The position numbers and the translations under genes were made by a program. From contig CM057057.1 in the NCBI GenBank assembly GCA_029945375.1, forward strand, positions 4,340,001-4,404,000: 64,000 nt of DNA. The letters run 5' to 3'. Positions 33,626 through 46,500 of this stretch are shown piece by piece; the stretch's first letter is position 1; each line of letters opens with the position of its first letter. The notes beneath the pieces were generated by a model that saw nothing but the letters and a program-made list of their open reading frames with translations, searched no databases and was not told the origin of the DNA. This stretch comes from Agaricus subrufescens. Its lineage: Eukaryota > Basidiomycota > Agaricomycetes > Agaricales > Agaricaceae.

Positions 33626-35368
33626 TTATGCTCCCTTTGTATCAACGGCTTCTTTGTCCGGAATAGGACGGGAACGGGAAACTGGCGCTGTCGATACACG
33701 ATGGCATCCACTGGTGCGCCCACTTCGCGAACTCCTTGTCGTCGTGGGTCCATCCAACATCGCTTGCACGCGATCCTTCCTTCCTTCCTTCTCCGCCAAG
33801 CGGATAACTCGTCGCCTTACGTCCACGTCAATGACCTCAGAACCCCACGATTTTTCAAATACCTTGAAAATCTTGAAAGCGACCGTTCCGCTCTTTTTGA
33901 CCCTCCGCAACGGTGAAAGAAACAAGAGGAGAGTTTTGGGAGAAGGTCGCAAGGAGGTGTGGGCCTCCAAAAGTGATAATAGAAGTTTTTGATTGGCGAA
34001 GAGCGAACGAAGACCGTTCCTCATGTCGGCAGACAGAAGCAAATGGATAATTTCCAAGCATTGTTCGGCATCCTCTCTACTGATTTTGACAGGTAGAGAG
34101 GAGAAGTAGGTTTTAGTTATTTGTATGGCCTTGGCCGTCAGTCCAGTGCGAACAATCGGGTAAATAAAGCCTTTCATGACTTTGGGGCTAATCCGTTTGT
34201 TATGCTCCATGATGGGCCGAATGCAGGCCAGAAGTTGCTGTCGTCTCAAACATGCTTCTGTTCCAGGAGCAGGATCTTTGATAAATTCCAACGGAGGTAA
34301 AAGTTTGTCCGGCTTATCTTCATCTATTCTTCGACGGAAGTTTCCCGGTCGTCGAAGACCGCTACGCTGAATAGTGTGGAGAAGCTCTAGCCACACACCG
34401 CAGGGAATTTTCGTGACAATGGGAGGTTGCCCTCTTCGCAATGGTTTATCCAAGGCCGTCTCGGGAGTGAGCCCAGTCGCTTGCACCCACGCCTGATCCC
34501 AGCGTCCTGTTCGCACAAGCCACCGTATATAAAGCCTGTGTGTATACCTGTCTCGGAGGATTACAGCGCGAATCATGGCATCAAATAGCCATTGGGCTGT
34601 ACCAAACTGGGTATGGCGTATGGCCGACTCGATTAAAAGATTATAAGATCTCGTAGATTGAAATTGCGGGTATGACTCATGGTAGTCAACTAGAATCGGA
34701 GGGCGGAGTGGTGGTTTAATGGATAATGCACGCTGAAGATTATTGTATAGGTTTTGATGGGAGGTAGGAGCCGGTAATAGATATGGGTTTTTGGCCGGTG
34801 TATGGGCAGTGTTCTCTGGGGCAGGACGACAGCGTTCACGCGATTGACCGTTCCCCGGATCTACTCGTGAATCGCTGGTAGCCATCTCTAAGTGATTCAA
34901 CTTGGTATTAAGATTAGAAGGGAGCGAAGGTCCGCCTGTGTCCGGTACGCTTGTCAAGGAGTTTGAAAAAGTCGAATGCTTGGGTTCATCTATGGTATAA
35001 GTGGTAGGGTCCGTTATATTCCTGTCCCGGGCATGCATATACTCCATATCTTGTCGACTAATTTCAATATCACTATTCCATTTGCTCAACCGTCATCAAT
35101 AAGAGAAATTGAAGCACGTTACTCACTCGCTGTGTTTCCGGGCAATCTTGGACGCAGACCCTAATCTGCGTGCGGAGCTAGCGCAGCTTCTGGAGAAACC
35201 TTGATGAATGCGTTCTCGGGGCACCCTGGCGGGGGTGGCAGAGAAAGAAGAAACACGTCGCGTCCATGCCCGACCAGCAGCGGCCTGGAGTAGATGCGTG
35301 AAAGAGGAAGGGCTAGCAGAGGAGAGGATCGCCGTTTGCTGGAGACGGCGTAGAGCACGATGGTTCAT
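33626..35368 (-). CDS. Mitochondrial PPR-like helical-repeat protein
   Basis: Two exons. Exon 1 starts at ATG 35368 (MNHRALRRLQQTAILSSASP) and is Arg/Ser/Ala-rich with few acids, a good mitochondrial targeting sequence. A 42-nt intron (GTGAGT...GAG) joins ...RKHSD to KWNSDIEISRQDMEYMHARD. The rest, about 480 residues in one exon, is mainly alpha-helical. It includes RSYNLLIESAIRHTQFGTAQ, WLFDAMIRAVILRDRYTHRL and YIRWLVRTGRWDQAWVQA, which have the spacing of pentatricopeptide-like pairs. The C-terminus is basic and Ser/Arg-rich. A role in mitochondrial RNA processing or translation is typical for such proteins but is not proven here; the exact orthologue is not identified. Confidence 0.82.
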
Positions 35369-35724
35369 GCATGGGACGCTTTTGCAGCGAAGGAAGGACC
35401 GGCAAATCCAATAACGCGCCCAGCGTCCAGCGAGTCCATTCCGGCAACAACTTTCTCTGTTGTGCCCTGTTTGTCTGCAGCCTCCACCTCTCAGATCTCA
35501 ACTCTAAAGTGTTCATTAATGATATAATTTGTACATGCCTGCAACCGATACAAATGAGAATGCCCAGCTATTTAATAATCCTGATGAAATAAAACCCGAA
35601 AAACCATGCATGCATGACCCACAATCGAAGCATATTGCAATAGACAATAGAAAGAGTGGCAGCGTAAGAAAACACGAAACGTAACGAAATCATAAACCAA
35701 GGTGACGATAACGACAATAGTCCT
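35369..35724. other. Intergenic, 356 bp
   Basis: AT-rich spacer between the start of the PPR-like gene and the 3' end of the Cut8-like gene, both on the minus strand. Nothing else is seen. Confidence 0.45.
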
Positions 35725-36973
35725 TCAGACGTCCATTGATACATGCAGCATCCTGTTCACCAACCATCCGACTTTGAGTACCCATTTGTCCCGGATACCT
35801 TTCATGACGCTGGCACCCTCAAACTCCTTCGCATCTGCAAAGGTGTCAAGGGCATTCTCCCAGGTGCGTACAGTCTCTATGCCAAACATTCCTCCCTGAT
35901 GGTTGACAATCAGATCTACTTTATTGACCCATGCATCCCATTCGTCACTTAGACGATCAAGCAGCAGTGGAGCAAGAGAAGTTTGCGTCAGGGCCGGTTG
36001 ATCCATCATGTGCTGAGTGATCGCCGACAGGTAGGTGAACGATTCCACAGGATGGAATTTTTCTTTGTTGAGTTGTGCAAAACTCGGTGGTGGGGGTGGA
36101 GCTTGCGGATTGGTTGTCGGCTGTTTCGACGATGGTATACAGGAGAAATAAGGGAGGTAAGATGTGCAGGCGGCAGCGAACTCGGCTATGTGGGGCCGCA
36201 GTCGGGAAACAACGTAGGCGTCTCTCATTCCACCATGGTGATGGTAAGATGGCGCTGATGGGTTTTGCGATCGATTTCCAAATCCAAAGGCCAAAGGTGT
36301 ACTTGAGTAAGGATAGGCATCTCGCAGTTTTTTCGCAGCCTGCGCTAATGCATGGATGGCGGTGTCTAATGTAGGCCGAGGTATAAGGGGCAGGAGTGTT
36401 GACTTGAGAGATGGTTGTGCTTTGAGCAGCGAGGTTAAGAGCGGCAAAAGTGCTTGAGAAGGTAAGCTAGCTGCAAGAAAAGAAGTTAGCTAAATAAGAT
36501 AGAGAAAAATAAATATCAGGCATACCGAGTAGAACCCCAACATCCACTTCATCCTCTTCCAATGCGGATGTTTTATTGTCCTTCGCCGATGATTGTTCCT
36601 TAGCTCCAGTATCTACAGGTGCAATTCTAGCTCTTTTTGGAGCCGAGCGCTTTGGTCTTTCTGGGGTAGGGCTTCGGTCCATAGACTCATCGCGATTTGC
36701 CGAGGGTTTTCCGACGGACGTAGAATCGTCATCGTCGGACTCGAGTCTTCGTTTGTTGGATTTCGATGACGGAGATGAGACGGCGCTGGTATGCACTATC
36801 GAGGAAGCCAACTGGTGAAAAGCTTGGGGGTTTGTATGACCTGGGGTAGACGCTGGTTGCCACCCAGAATGAGACGAGCTTTGACCTAAACCAAAGCCGA
36901 AACCAAACGGTGAAGGGGCATGCGCAACCGGCCTAGGTGCGAATTCAATGTGATGGTGCAGTACATTGGCCAT
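35725..36973 (-). CDS. STS1: Nuclear proteasome-tethering factor Cut8/STS1
   Basis: Cut8/Sts1 anchors the 26S proteasome at the nucleus. Exon 1 from ATG 36973 encodes MANVLHHHIEFAPRPVAHAP, a Ser/Pro-rich linker and a strong bipartite nuclear signal (KRRLESDDDD and RPKRSAPKRARI). It then reaches DEVDVGVLL. One intron (GTATGC...CAG) leads to ASLPSQALLPLLTSLLKAQP, LPRPTLDTAIHALAQAAKKL, DAYVVSRLRPHIAEFAAAC and DQPALTQTSLAPLLLDRLSD. These are the helical bundle characteristic of the Cut8 family. The end is GWLVNRMLHVSMDV. Cut8 is known to be short-lived through lysines in its N-terminal region; the basic block fits that. Length about 400 aa. Confidence 0.9.
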
Positions 36974-37063
36974 CGAAGATAAAAAAACGGAGAGAGGGAG
37001 AAAAGGAGGAGAAGACGGAGGAACGAGAAGAGTCAGACGTCCAAGTGCCTCTGCGCAACCACA

Positions 37064-37542
37064 ATGAGTGATTATGTCATCAGCACTATATCTGCACCCG
37101 GCCCTAAACCGCTGTTCGTTTTTTTTTTCCTGCAGATTTCTGCCACATTCCTTCGACCACCAGTGAGTACCTTTTCAGTTCCGCGTATGAAGAGACACAG
37201 AATCGCTACTTGGAAGCTTTCGGGCTCATGAGTTCAATTTATATATACCCAAATTTCTGACATGTCACCGTTGCTTCGTCTTGGTCACTTTTACTAATCC
37301 TTTGCCAATAGGGTATTTACCTGCCTTACCCGTGGATGGTGAGTCACAAACCCTTTACTCCTCTCTTCCAGGATGCATACATCTAGAAGTCAAGCCCTGA
37401 CGTTGTCTTAAGGACACACGTTGATGAGCAATACCATGCTAATACTGATTCTCCTTCAACTATCGTCTCAAACATAAGTACTTACGCTGTTTTCCAGGAT
37501 CCCGTTGTAACGTCTCAAGCGTGGCTTCGAGTTGCATTTTAG
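37064..37542 (+). CDS. Possible small 56-aa protein gene, three exons
   Basis: ATG 37064 (context CACAATGAG) opens exon 1 (37064-37162, 33 codons). Its product has a hydrophobic stretch around LFVFFFLQISATF. A good donor (GTGAGT) leads to a micro-exon 37312-37338 (GIYLPYPWM), whose acceptor is preceded by a textbook branch site TTACTAAT. A second GTGAGT donor leads to exon 3 (37498-37542), DPVVTSQAWLRVAF and stop. All junctions are phase 0 and the sum, 171 nt, is in frame. I do not recognise the product. The hydrophobic N-terminal half would suit a small membrane protein. It starts 90 bp from the divergent Cut8 gene, the spacing of other gene pairs here. An alternative acceptor near 37373 would give a shorter end. 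Confidence 0.45.
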
Positions 37543-37610
37543 ACATCATGTATTAGTTATTCGTGCAGTAAATGCATAAAATAAATGAGTAGAATCCGGA
37601 AATCTATCAG

Positions 37611-40564
37611 TTACTCGGGATATGTCCACAAAACATTCAAAAACCATAAACAACACAGAAAAATGATAGCCTTGCTCTCCAACCCTGTAGCCCAGTCCAA
37701 CTTCCCGAACACTCCACTCAAACGTACGGAATACCTTGGTCCAGTCGAGGGCGAAGGTGAGGGCCCATCTGCAAGTCGATCAATCCACCTCGTCGGACGC
37801 ACAGGTGTATCGGGTTCAGCGGGTAATGCATCCCCATCCATGTCCTTTCTCTGGCCCGACTCCACATCTGAGTTGGTCAAAGGAATCGACTCGGCCTCCC
37901 TGGGTACTGGCTGACCTATAGACTCCAAAGTCACCCCATTAACTTGAACAGTCGGTAATTGTTGCGGTCGAGAGCAGACAATCTTCGTGACCTCTCCAGT
38001 CGCGTTCGCAATTCGATGACAGAGATATACAAAGATGAAACTCGTCAACACGAAATTGACCGGCCTCCACTTCGTCCCAGGAATCACCAATAACACCCCC
38101 TTCGTATCTCCAGCTAACCAGAAATGATACTGAATGATGAATAACTCCAGCGAACATTTCCCGACAAATATAAAGGCCGCTGAAGTGACAGATCTGAGTG
38201 TTGCATTGGCATTTCTCAACATCACGAATGCCAAGACAGGGAGCGGCGAAATGAATGGATGCCAGGCATTGTAAGTGAACTTGCTTTCCTGCATCAACTC
38301 AAACACAAAGAACCACACGATAATGAGTGCCGACACGGCGGTGGCGATTTTGACGGTGGCAGGCCACATCGGATGATCTGTTAGTCGGTGCTCGCGAATC
38401 TTGATAACAGCAAACGCCGTGAGCATCCCAACGTATACGATCCACAGATCTAACGTCACTCGGAATGTCCATTCCTTTGCCGACCAATGGATATTGAAGA
38501 CATCCTCCAACACTCCGAATAAGACTTCTAAAGGCCATTTGGCTTCGAAGAACCATGTCACGAATGACGCAGAGAAGAAAATCTTGCCCAGGAGGAAAAT
38601 CGTGCGCTCGTTATATCGCGATCCAACGAAAAGTGTGGCGTAGACGATCAGATACCACATCGACACGAGAGGTGCGAAGTAGTAAAACATGTAATCAGTG
38701 TTCATCGTGTATGCCAGAAGCACCGTCATGAGATTCAGTCGGACCATGATCTACATTTGTCGGGTCAGCAAAGCGGTAAGAAGAGATTTTTGATGTGAAA
38801 AAAGGGGAAGCGGGAACGATTCAGGCACATACCTGAGCAACACGTGTGAAAGAGAAGTCAGCCTTGCGTAGGTAAAAAGTAGTATGCCCATAACCCGACA
38901 TGAACAGATAAGATGCAACCAGTGTCCGAATAGGATTATAGATGCCTGAAATTTTGGAAGCACCCAAAAAGTGGTATATGAGGATTGCGACTATAGAAGA
39001 TTCGACTTCAGATTCGTGACTCATGGCACAATAATGGAAATCACTGACGCTGCATCCAACCTTTCCACTCATCTGTCTGGTCCCGATTTAAGAACCCCAT
39101 ATCTTTATCGCCTTTTCTAACTGTCAAGCCACCAAAAACTAAACAGGCAAGGGAAAGGAAAGCGAAAGCCCAAGAATCAAACTGTTTCTGCTCTTTAAGC
39201 CAAAGGCCTGTCCGGTCAGCAACGTAAATAAGAAGCGCGCCAGCACTCAACGTGAGTGCAGGAATTTCGTTGTCTCCTAGAACAGACGTTAGAATTTCCC
39301 GGAAAATCGAACCTGTACCAAACGCGTCCTCTATCAGATTTGTCCTCTCGAAGTACGTGTAAAATTGAATTCGTACCGGTTTTGTGCGCCCTCAACAAGG
39401 TAAGTGGGCCCCACGCGAATACCAGAAGAAGCACAAAGATGTGGAAGAGGGAAGGCGTCGGATATCGATTACAGCAAGTCTTGCTCAATGGATACTTCTT
39501 CGGCAACTCGTTATTACACCTCAAATTCATCAAAACTCTCGCCTGGGCCTTGACGACTTGAGCATTGAAATGTAACCCATCCTCCGTCTGATCCGCATCT
39601 AACATTTCATTAAACACCCTCGGTGACACAATAGGTCCAGTTGACAGTCCGCTTTTAAGACTGAGAGTATCAAACCCATCAGTTGAGGGGTATATACGAT
39701 GGTATAAGTCAGAATTCATGGCGTCAATATCGGAAGGGTGCATTGTCGCCGCGCGATGTTCCGAGAGTTTAGAAGGTATGACGCGTTCAACGGGAAGCAT
39801 AACCGTCAGGTCCGCCGGCCAAACTTCTTGCCCCATAATGGTGGTGACCAATGTCGCTGTATTGGCTCTCCACGCCGACAGACCGCCTGATTCTTCTGGA
39901 TAGCCCAGATACCAGAGACCTGATCCAAGTACAAGAAGTGCAGGACGTTTGGTTTTCGCAGTCGCGTCATCGGCTTTTGTCTTCAGAAGATTGGTTGTGT
40001 AGTATTCATTGAGAAAAGGATCCCAAATAAACGAAATTTCTGTACCCTCCGAAGAATGTAAGGTATGATTGGCATGTTTTTGGTCATCGTTGGGAGGAGA
40101 GATAGGAAGGTCATGATCAAGCGTGTTGGCGAATTGGAAGAAAAGATTGCGAGTAACGGAATCCCCAATAAATATGACGTTTCGTGAGCTTAGGCATGAA
40201 GCAGCATCTTTTGGAGTATAAGGGTGTAACATGCACCCTGGAGAAATTACGCGATTAACATTCATGCAAGAGTGTATGGCATCGTGCCAAACTGGTTTAC
40301 GCACCTTCAGGCTGCCAATTCTCCCATTTGTCGTCTAACCAGGTCCCATCATTAAGTAGAGAATGGCAATGTATAGGATCCAGCCAATCTAGCAAAACAC
40401 AATTCTGGTCAGTAACGTGTACCAAACACTCAAACAAAACTTGACAAACCAAACAACGTCGAACGTAAAAAGCCAAGTATGACGGCGAGGAAGAGGGCAA
40501 GAATTCCAAGGTAATGGGGCCATGACGGGTTCAATACAAAGCTAGGTGGGCGTAAAGGTGACAT
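37611..40564 (-). CDS. CAS1: CAS1-type polysaccharide O-acetyltransferase (SGNH plus multi-TM)
   Basis: Related to Cryptococcus CAS1 and animal CASD1, which O-acetylate glycans in the Golgi lumen. The start [20 protein letters not shown] is followed by a signal-anchor helix. After two introns comes [20 protein letters not shown], then [20 protein letters not shown]. The SGNH/PC-esterase part has [18 protein letters not shown] (nucleophile Ser) and [10 protein letters not shown] (Asp/His pair). The C-terminal half is a string of about ten or more membrane helices ([60 protein letters not shown]). It ends with a hydrophilic cytosolic stretch and a last hydrophobic segment [20 protein letters not shown]. 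About 900 aa, typical. Function in cell-wall or capsule-like glycan acetylation is established for the family; the substrate here is unknown. Confidence 0.93.
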
Positions 40565-40923
40565 TTGGAGGTGTCAGAATTTCCAGCTGAGAAGAATATG
40601 CACCAATGTGAAACTGAAAGACTGGAAGAGAATCAAGTAGGCTCAGCGCATTGATTGTCGTGGCCGAGTAGTAGTCTTTGATAAACCTGTAACGCTGGAA
40701 AACTGCTGTTTGCCGATGCCATCTGCCACACTTGTAGGATCAACACGTGATATAGACTCGAGGCGAGAAGTCAGAAGAAAGTCTTTTAAATTGACAAATT
40801 AACAGAGAGAATGGCTGCATATGATATAGAATATGTGAAGTATGTCCACTATTCAAAGTCCGTTGAATGATGCAAAAAGAGGTACGAAACGTCGAGTCAG
40901 GCAGTCCAAGTAGTATCTAACAC
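40565..40923. other. Intergenic, 359 bp
   Basis: Promoter side of the CAS1 gene and 3' side of the rhomboid gene, head-to-tail on the minus strand in genomic order. No gene is seen. Confidence 0.45.
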
Positions 40924-43146
40924 TTAAATGGTGGTGGTGGGAGCATTGGTGGTGAAAGTCGTCAAACCTGCAGCAAAAACATAAGTCAGTAAAGTAAACG
41001 GTAGCTAACGCACAGGCCCTGGTGATCCGCTTACCAGTTCTAGAGAGAAACAATAGTGAGTATTGGCAGAGGTATAAATAATACAGGACAACGTACCCTT
41101 GACAATGGTTGTTGGAACTCGTTGGGATACATGACAAGTATCGACAGCCGGAGCAAGCTAAAATTATTAAAATCAAAACAATACAAATAAAAGTTGAACA
41201 CATTGATTTACCTGCGTATGGGTCAGATGTGTAGAAGTTCCTGGTGAGGACGACAAAAAGAATGATTGCCAAAGGGATAGCAGCAATTTTGAAAGTCCAG
41301 CTGATCAGGCGGTGACGTTTTGAGACGCTGATTATAGGGTAGAAGACTATCCCGACAAGAAGACCCATGACAAAACCGCCAATGTGAGCTAGTAAACAAG
41401 ATGAGCATCGACTCTATGATGACTGGATCTTCAGGTCAGACTACATACCGAAGTTATCGACATCTATGAACAGAATTGAGTAAAACGTCACAAAAAGGAG
41501 ATGAACACTCACAGGGAATATATCCGATGGCAATACTAATCAAAAGTTCGATCACCATGAAGGCAAACTAGGAAACGGTGAGGAAGGGATGTGTGAAACT
41601 GTCATAAGAAAATGCACCTGTCGACCAGGTCGGTAATGGTACTTCCAGTGGGCAATCAAATCCACCCAGGTAACCTAATAGAATGTAAAATTTCGGGTTC
41701 TACGCACGCAGCATTCCGGACGTACTGCAACAGTGCCCATTATGGCACCACTGGCACCAACAGAAGGGACGCCGACCAGTGCAAAGTTTCCACCAAGTAC
41801 ATTTCTACATCAACCATGGTACAATTAGCAAACATACTCCCCAAAGCACACTGTAGGGCGTACCCAAAGATACCAGCCGCAAAATAAGTGATGAGGAAGC
41901 CTACAGATCCCATTTCACGTTCAATTTGGGCGGATAAAAACCATTGCCCAAGCATGTTGAGTAAAAGATGGATGATGCCAGCATGCAAAAAGATGGGTGT
42001 AATGAATCTATAGGACGTATAACACCATTCATCAATATGGCAAATCCTGAACAACAGATGAAAGATCAGATCATTACTAACCTGAACCACTGGGAAGGTT
42101 CCTTGCCATGAAAGCCACCAAATCCACAAAGTTCCTCGGTAGTACATAAGATGTCGGGTGGGTTGGCAGTATTGTTCAGGCCTAGAAGGGATTTGTTGTG
42201 AAAATCTTGTGAAGAGCGGGTGCTATGTAACGTACAAGGTTGTCGTAGTGTTGGAGGTATATCTTTGACAAGCTTCATACAAGCTGGGTAACGTGCCCCG
42301 AGATTGATTAGAGCAGAAGATGAGGGACCGAGCATAGGATTGACGACAGGCTACAAAACAATCAGAATTATCAATGAAGACACATTATTCCAAAATACCT
42401 TCAGAGATATAGGGGACCCTTGAGCCTGCGCATTGCGAACTAACTCCAAAACCATGACACCAATCATAGCTATTGTAAGTGCCCACGCTATATGACCATT
42501 CTACGTGAGCCTCCCTCCGTTCTTAAGAAGATACTGTGGCGACTGTCGAAACTCACTAACGAACGGATACCTTTGCCTCCCAATCCCTCGCTTCTTATCC
42601 TCAATTCTCTGCTCAAGTGGATATTTTCCACTCGCTAAAAACTTTTTAAATCCATTTTGCTTCTCACCACCACGACTTTTATCCATGTCTGTAGGGTCCG
42701 CATACTCTATCACAATAAATTAAGCAACCAAGGCTCAACGAAAAAAGACGTGCGTACAACATACCCATATCCTGAAAACCACCACGTGCAGGTTCATCTG
42801 CATTTTTCACCAAGGAAGCATTGGACGGAAAATCACTATAATGCGTATTTGGCTGTTGACCATAGCCATCATGTTCCTCAAGTGTGCTCAACCGGTTTTT
42901 CCCAGAGCCAGCTCCGGTGTCCAAACCGTTATCCTCTGCCATGAATCCAGTATTATAAAAGTCGTTCGCCGCGCCACTGGTACGATCACCTTTCTCCATA
43001 GTCATCAGTGAAGGGGTGTACGACGGGTCGCGATAGCCGTGCTGAGGAGGGGGCGAAGAAGCCGAAAAGATAGAGTGATTCCCATCATGTAAATGGCGCT
43101 CGGAACGATCAGAAAATGGGTCGGTATACTGGTACTGGTTGGCCAT
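40924..43146 (-). CDS. Rhomboid intramembrane serine protease
   Basis: A long, Ser/Pro/Asn-rich cytosolic N-terminus (MANQYQYTDPFSDRSERHLH onward, about 150 aa) precedes EQRIEDKKRGIGRQRYPFVS and the first membrane helix (ALTIAMIGVMVLELV). A luminal loop with paired cysteines (LCTTEELCGFGGF) follows. The rhomboid core has FITPIFLHAGIIHLLLNMLG, VPSVGASGAIMGT (catalytic Ser in GxSG) and NFAHIGGFVMGLLVGI (catalytic His). Both dyad residues are present, so the enzyme is predicted active. The last exon is short and Thr-rich (...TTFTTNAPTTTI). ATG 43146 is chosen; an in-frame ATG at 43158 would add four residues. Rhomboids of this layout act in the secretory pathway or Golgi in fungi; the substrate is unknown. 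Confidence 0.93.
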
Positions 43147-43515
43147 GTCCTGATGCAACCCAGAAGATAGATATCCCTAAGTCTTGGAATACAATTAGGT
43201 GCGGAACGGTCAATAGAGGTACCAGACGAGTACTGGGTTAGAAGAACAGTGGCGGGTGAAGGTGGGTGTAGAGCGAGCAGCAGTCCAAGTCCAAGTTTAT
43301 ACAAGGCTCATGCAGTCCTTGATGGCCGCTAGTGGAGCCTCCGCAGCGACGCACTGCCACACTTGGCTTCTGCTGCCAAGGACTATATTACAAGAAGATG
43401 ACTCTATCCTACAGAATCTCTATCCTAGATAAATGCGGAACAAATTGTTACACTACAAATACATCCAGCAACATTGCTAGCAAGGAACGTATAGGCAATT
43501 TATCGCCTATACCTT
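43147..43515. other. Intergenic, 369 bp
   Basis: Promoter side of the rhomboid gene and 3' flank of the ankyrin-DIL gene. Nothing else is seen. Confidence 0.45.
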
Positions 43516-46500
43516 TTAGAATTCGTTCCTTTTAGGGTCCAATGGTGTAGACTCAATACTCGACCTTCCCTTCCTTCCCCCAGCATGTGTCGAAGGCTTT
43601 CTACTGATAGGCGTTAAATGTGTAGTCTGTATCCTCAACGGCTCTCCTTCCTCCCCAACTTTTCGCAGATCATCTTCTGAGAGGGAAAGTCGCAACTTCT
43701 TCTTGACACCGCCATAGTCCATACCGTAATCGTTGTCAACTAGCTCCTCTTCGTCGTCATCTGCAAATCTTGGGTCCACAGGTTTCCCCCATCTGGCAGC
43801 CGATACCGCGCCATCAATCCTCTGTAACGCACCGACACCAACATCGCGAATCTTGCGATTACAACATCTCCAAGACATAATCCCCTCATCTCTTCCCTCT
43901 TGACTCAAGCGAGCCGAACTCACTTGACTATCCGTACTTTTCGTATCCACGTTTGTCGTGCCATGGCCATTCATATATCCATTCGTCATTTCTGCACCTA
44001 ATTTCCTCGGCAGAGCACCTAACATCCTCGGGTCTGACGGGAAAAGTAAGGGTATCATGTACCTCGAGTCAAGGAGTTCTCCGAGAGGCTGTGGTGGCTT
44101 TATAGGCTCCCATAGTGATGTTTCTTTGGACTTGTCAAAGAGAATGTCTATGCTAATTCTGGGATTTAGGGTATCCGAAGCCGTCGATGCTGAAGTGGTT
44201 GAGGACATGGATTGATCGGCTTCGTTTTCGTTTTGCATGGATGATAAACTTTCGCGATCGCGGTCGCGTTCATTGATCTGATGATATCATCACATTGTAA
44301 CGAAAACTGCGAACAAGGTCGGCCAGTACTAACCTCTTTGCGTAAAGCTTCAACGCCCATCTTGACCCGATGTCTTTCCCAATCCTTTTGTAACTGTGTC
44401 AGATACTGCACGTTTTCCTCTGTCATATGCTCTTCGTTGACTTCGTACTTGTAATCCCGAACAGCGCGTCGCATCTTTATGCGAAACTTCAGCCAACCCA
44501 CGAACGAACCATTATACGAAATAAAAGCGTGCCTGTAATGGATTAATCCCTCTCATGGACTGGATTGTGGACACGAGATCCGCAAAGTCGTTGATAGAAG
44601 AAAGACACTAAGAAGGACTTTTAGCATAGCAAACTACCAACGTCGAAAGATGATCATACCTGTACCCAATTCAAAAGGTCCCTCACGGGCGTAAAATGTA
44701 ACTGAATTCCAGCCGGAAGTCCAGCTTCAGCAATCCATTCCTCCAATGCTCTCAGAGTCATATTAATCTGCACAGCTCTTGACCTGCAAAGATACTTCTT
44801 GCGCGTAATTATCCGGTTGAAAATTTCACCTAAAGAAATTACAATTTGTTGGCAACACAATGTCGCGTCGGAAATCAGAGAGACGCACAAGCAGTCCAAT
44901 AGAACACCTGTGACCATAACTGTGTGATTAATGCTGGGTTGATATCTGACATGACAAGAAACGAATGCAAAGCGGTCAGAAAGTCGAGCATGTCTTCTGG
45001 CGAAGGCGACTGCGAAACATCTTCCCCAAACACCGAACTCAACGGTGTACTTGATCCCTTGTTGCGATTCAAAGATTGCCGCAAGGACGCAAATTTTTGG
45101 CCAGTAGTAGAAGCCTTTGTATGGTTTTGAGTTGGGGTTGTAGGCGCAGTCGATGTTCGTCGTCCGTGCCCAACTTCGTTCGTGGTAGGCTTTCGGGTCG
45201 CCTTCTTCTGGCGACCGAAAGGACGGAATATGGACCACTCAGATTCAAATTCTACTGAATCAAGGGATGAAGCAACGGAGAAATCAAGCAGGGCACCCTC
45301 GAGCAGTTGATCTATGCGTCGCTCGGCAAACCTTATGATGAATACTTGTGGTAGATTAGAGCCTGAAACAGTAGTATAAAACTAGCTCACCATAGACGGA
45401 ATTAATAACCTCTTCTATTAGTTCAAACGTGCCCATAAATTCGCATGTCCGGTTGATGGCATTGTCACATCGGATGAAATGAAGCCACAGGGTTGTGTTG
45501 TAAAGCCAAAAGGCAAGACAGGTTAGATCCTCGGCGTGATTCTGACAATGGCATCAATTAGCGATCAATGAGGAAGAACCAGGGGCTAACAAAAAAAGCT
45601 TCTTCAATTGTGTCAGAAGCTGATAAGATTAAGTCTTCTAGCCAAGTGTGATCACAGGCTAAGCAAGCAAATCGGGTCAACATGTATAGTGAATTCGCTG
45701 GAGTGGCGTCCTTGATTAAGGGGGGGTAGTTTGTTATAAGTGATTCGAGCATCTGGGGTAACGAAGTTGGAGAGAAAACAAGCATAGAGGAATAATCTAA
45801 TGGAGGGGTCTTTAAATTTGAGATTAGATAGTCATTATGATGATCATAAAAGATGCTTGACTAACATATATTTCATAATTGTCGGGATCATCATTGTCGC
45901 CGTCGCCGTCGTCATCGTCACCATTGTCGCCTTCCGCGTCAGGGGATTCGGGCTTTTGGCCCCACCAACTATGATTGACACCAAGAGTGTTCGCCACATC
46001 TCGACGTAATTGCATCTGCTTTCTTCGGCGTTTTTGTTGTTGTTCGACGATCCTTCGGCGTTGATCCATTCTTCCACCTTCCCAGCCTTGGCTTCTCATA
46101 GACTCTTCGAGTAAGAGTGCAACGTCCTCTCTACCTGGAAGGGTAGAATGTGCAGTGACAATATGCAGAGGAGTTAGATTACGGTTTGTCAAAGCGAAGA
46201 CAGAACAGCCGTGAGTCATTAAAAATGAAACGAGGGTCGGTGGCGAAAGTAAAGCAGCGTAATGGAGTGGTGTCCAACCGGCTATCGTTGGTAGGACTTG
46301 AGCGATAGAACAAAAGAGATAAAAGACGCGACAAACCATTGTCAGGGAGCATGGGGGCCCCTTGATTGACGAGCAATCTGACACATTCTTCTCTTTCCAC
46401 ATCTCGATCGCTGTCGGTACCGAAGCCGTGTATGGCCAAGCTGACCAGGCCAAGACCATCTTCGTCGCGTATACTCAGATCAAGAAAAGTTTGCGCGTGA

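Noticed and set aside
33626..33992. Plus-strand frames of 120-140 codons over the PPR-like gene
   Set aside because: They are antisense shadows of the minus-strand coding exon, which has the better protein composition and targeting sequence.
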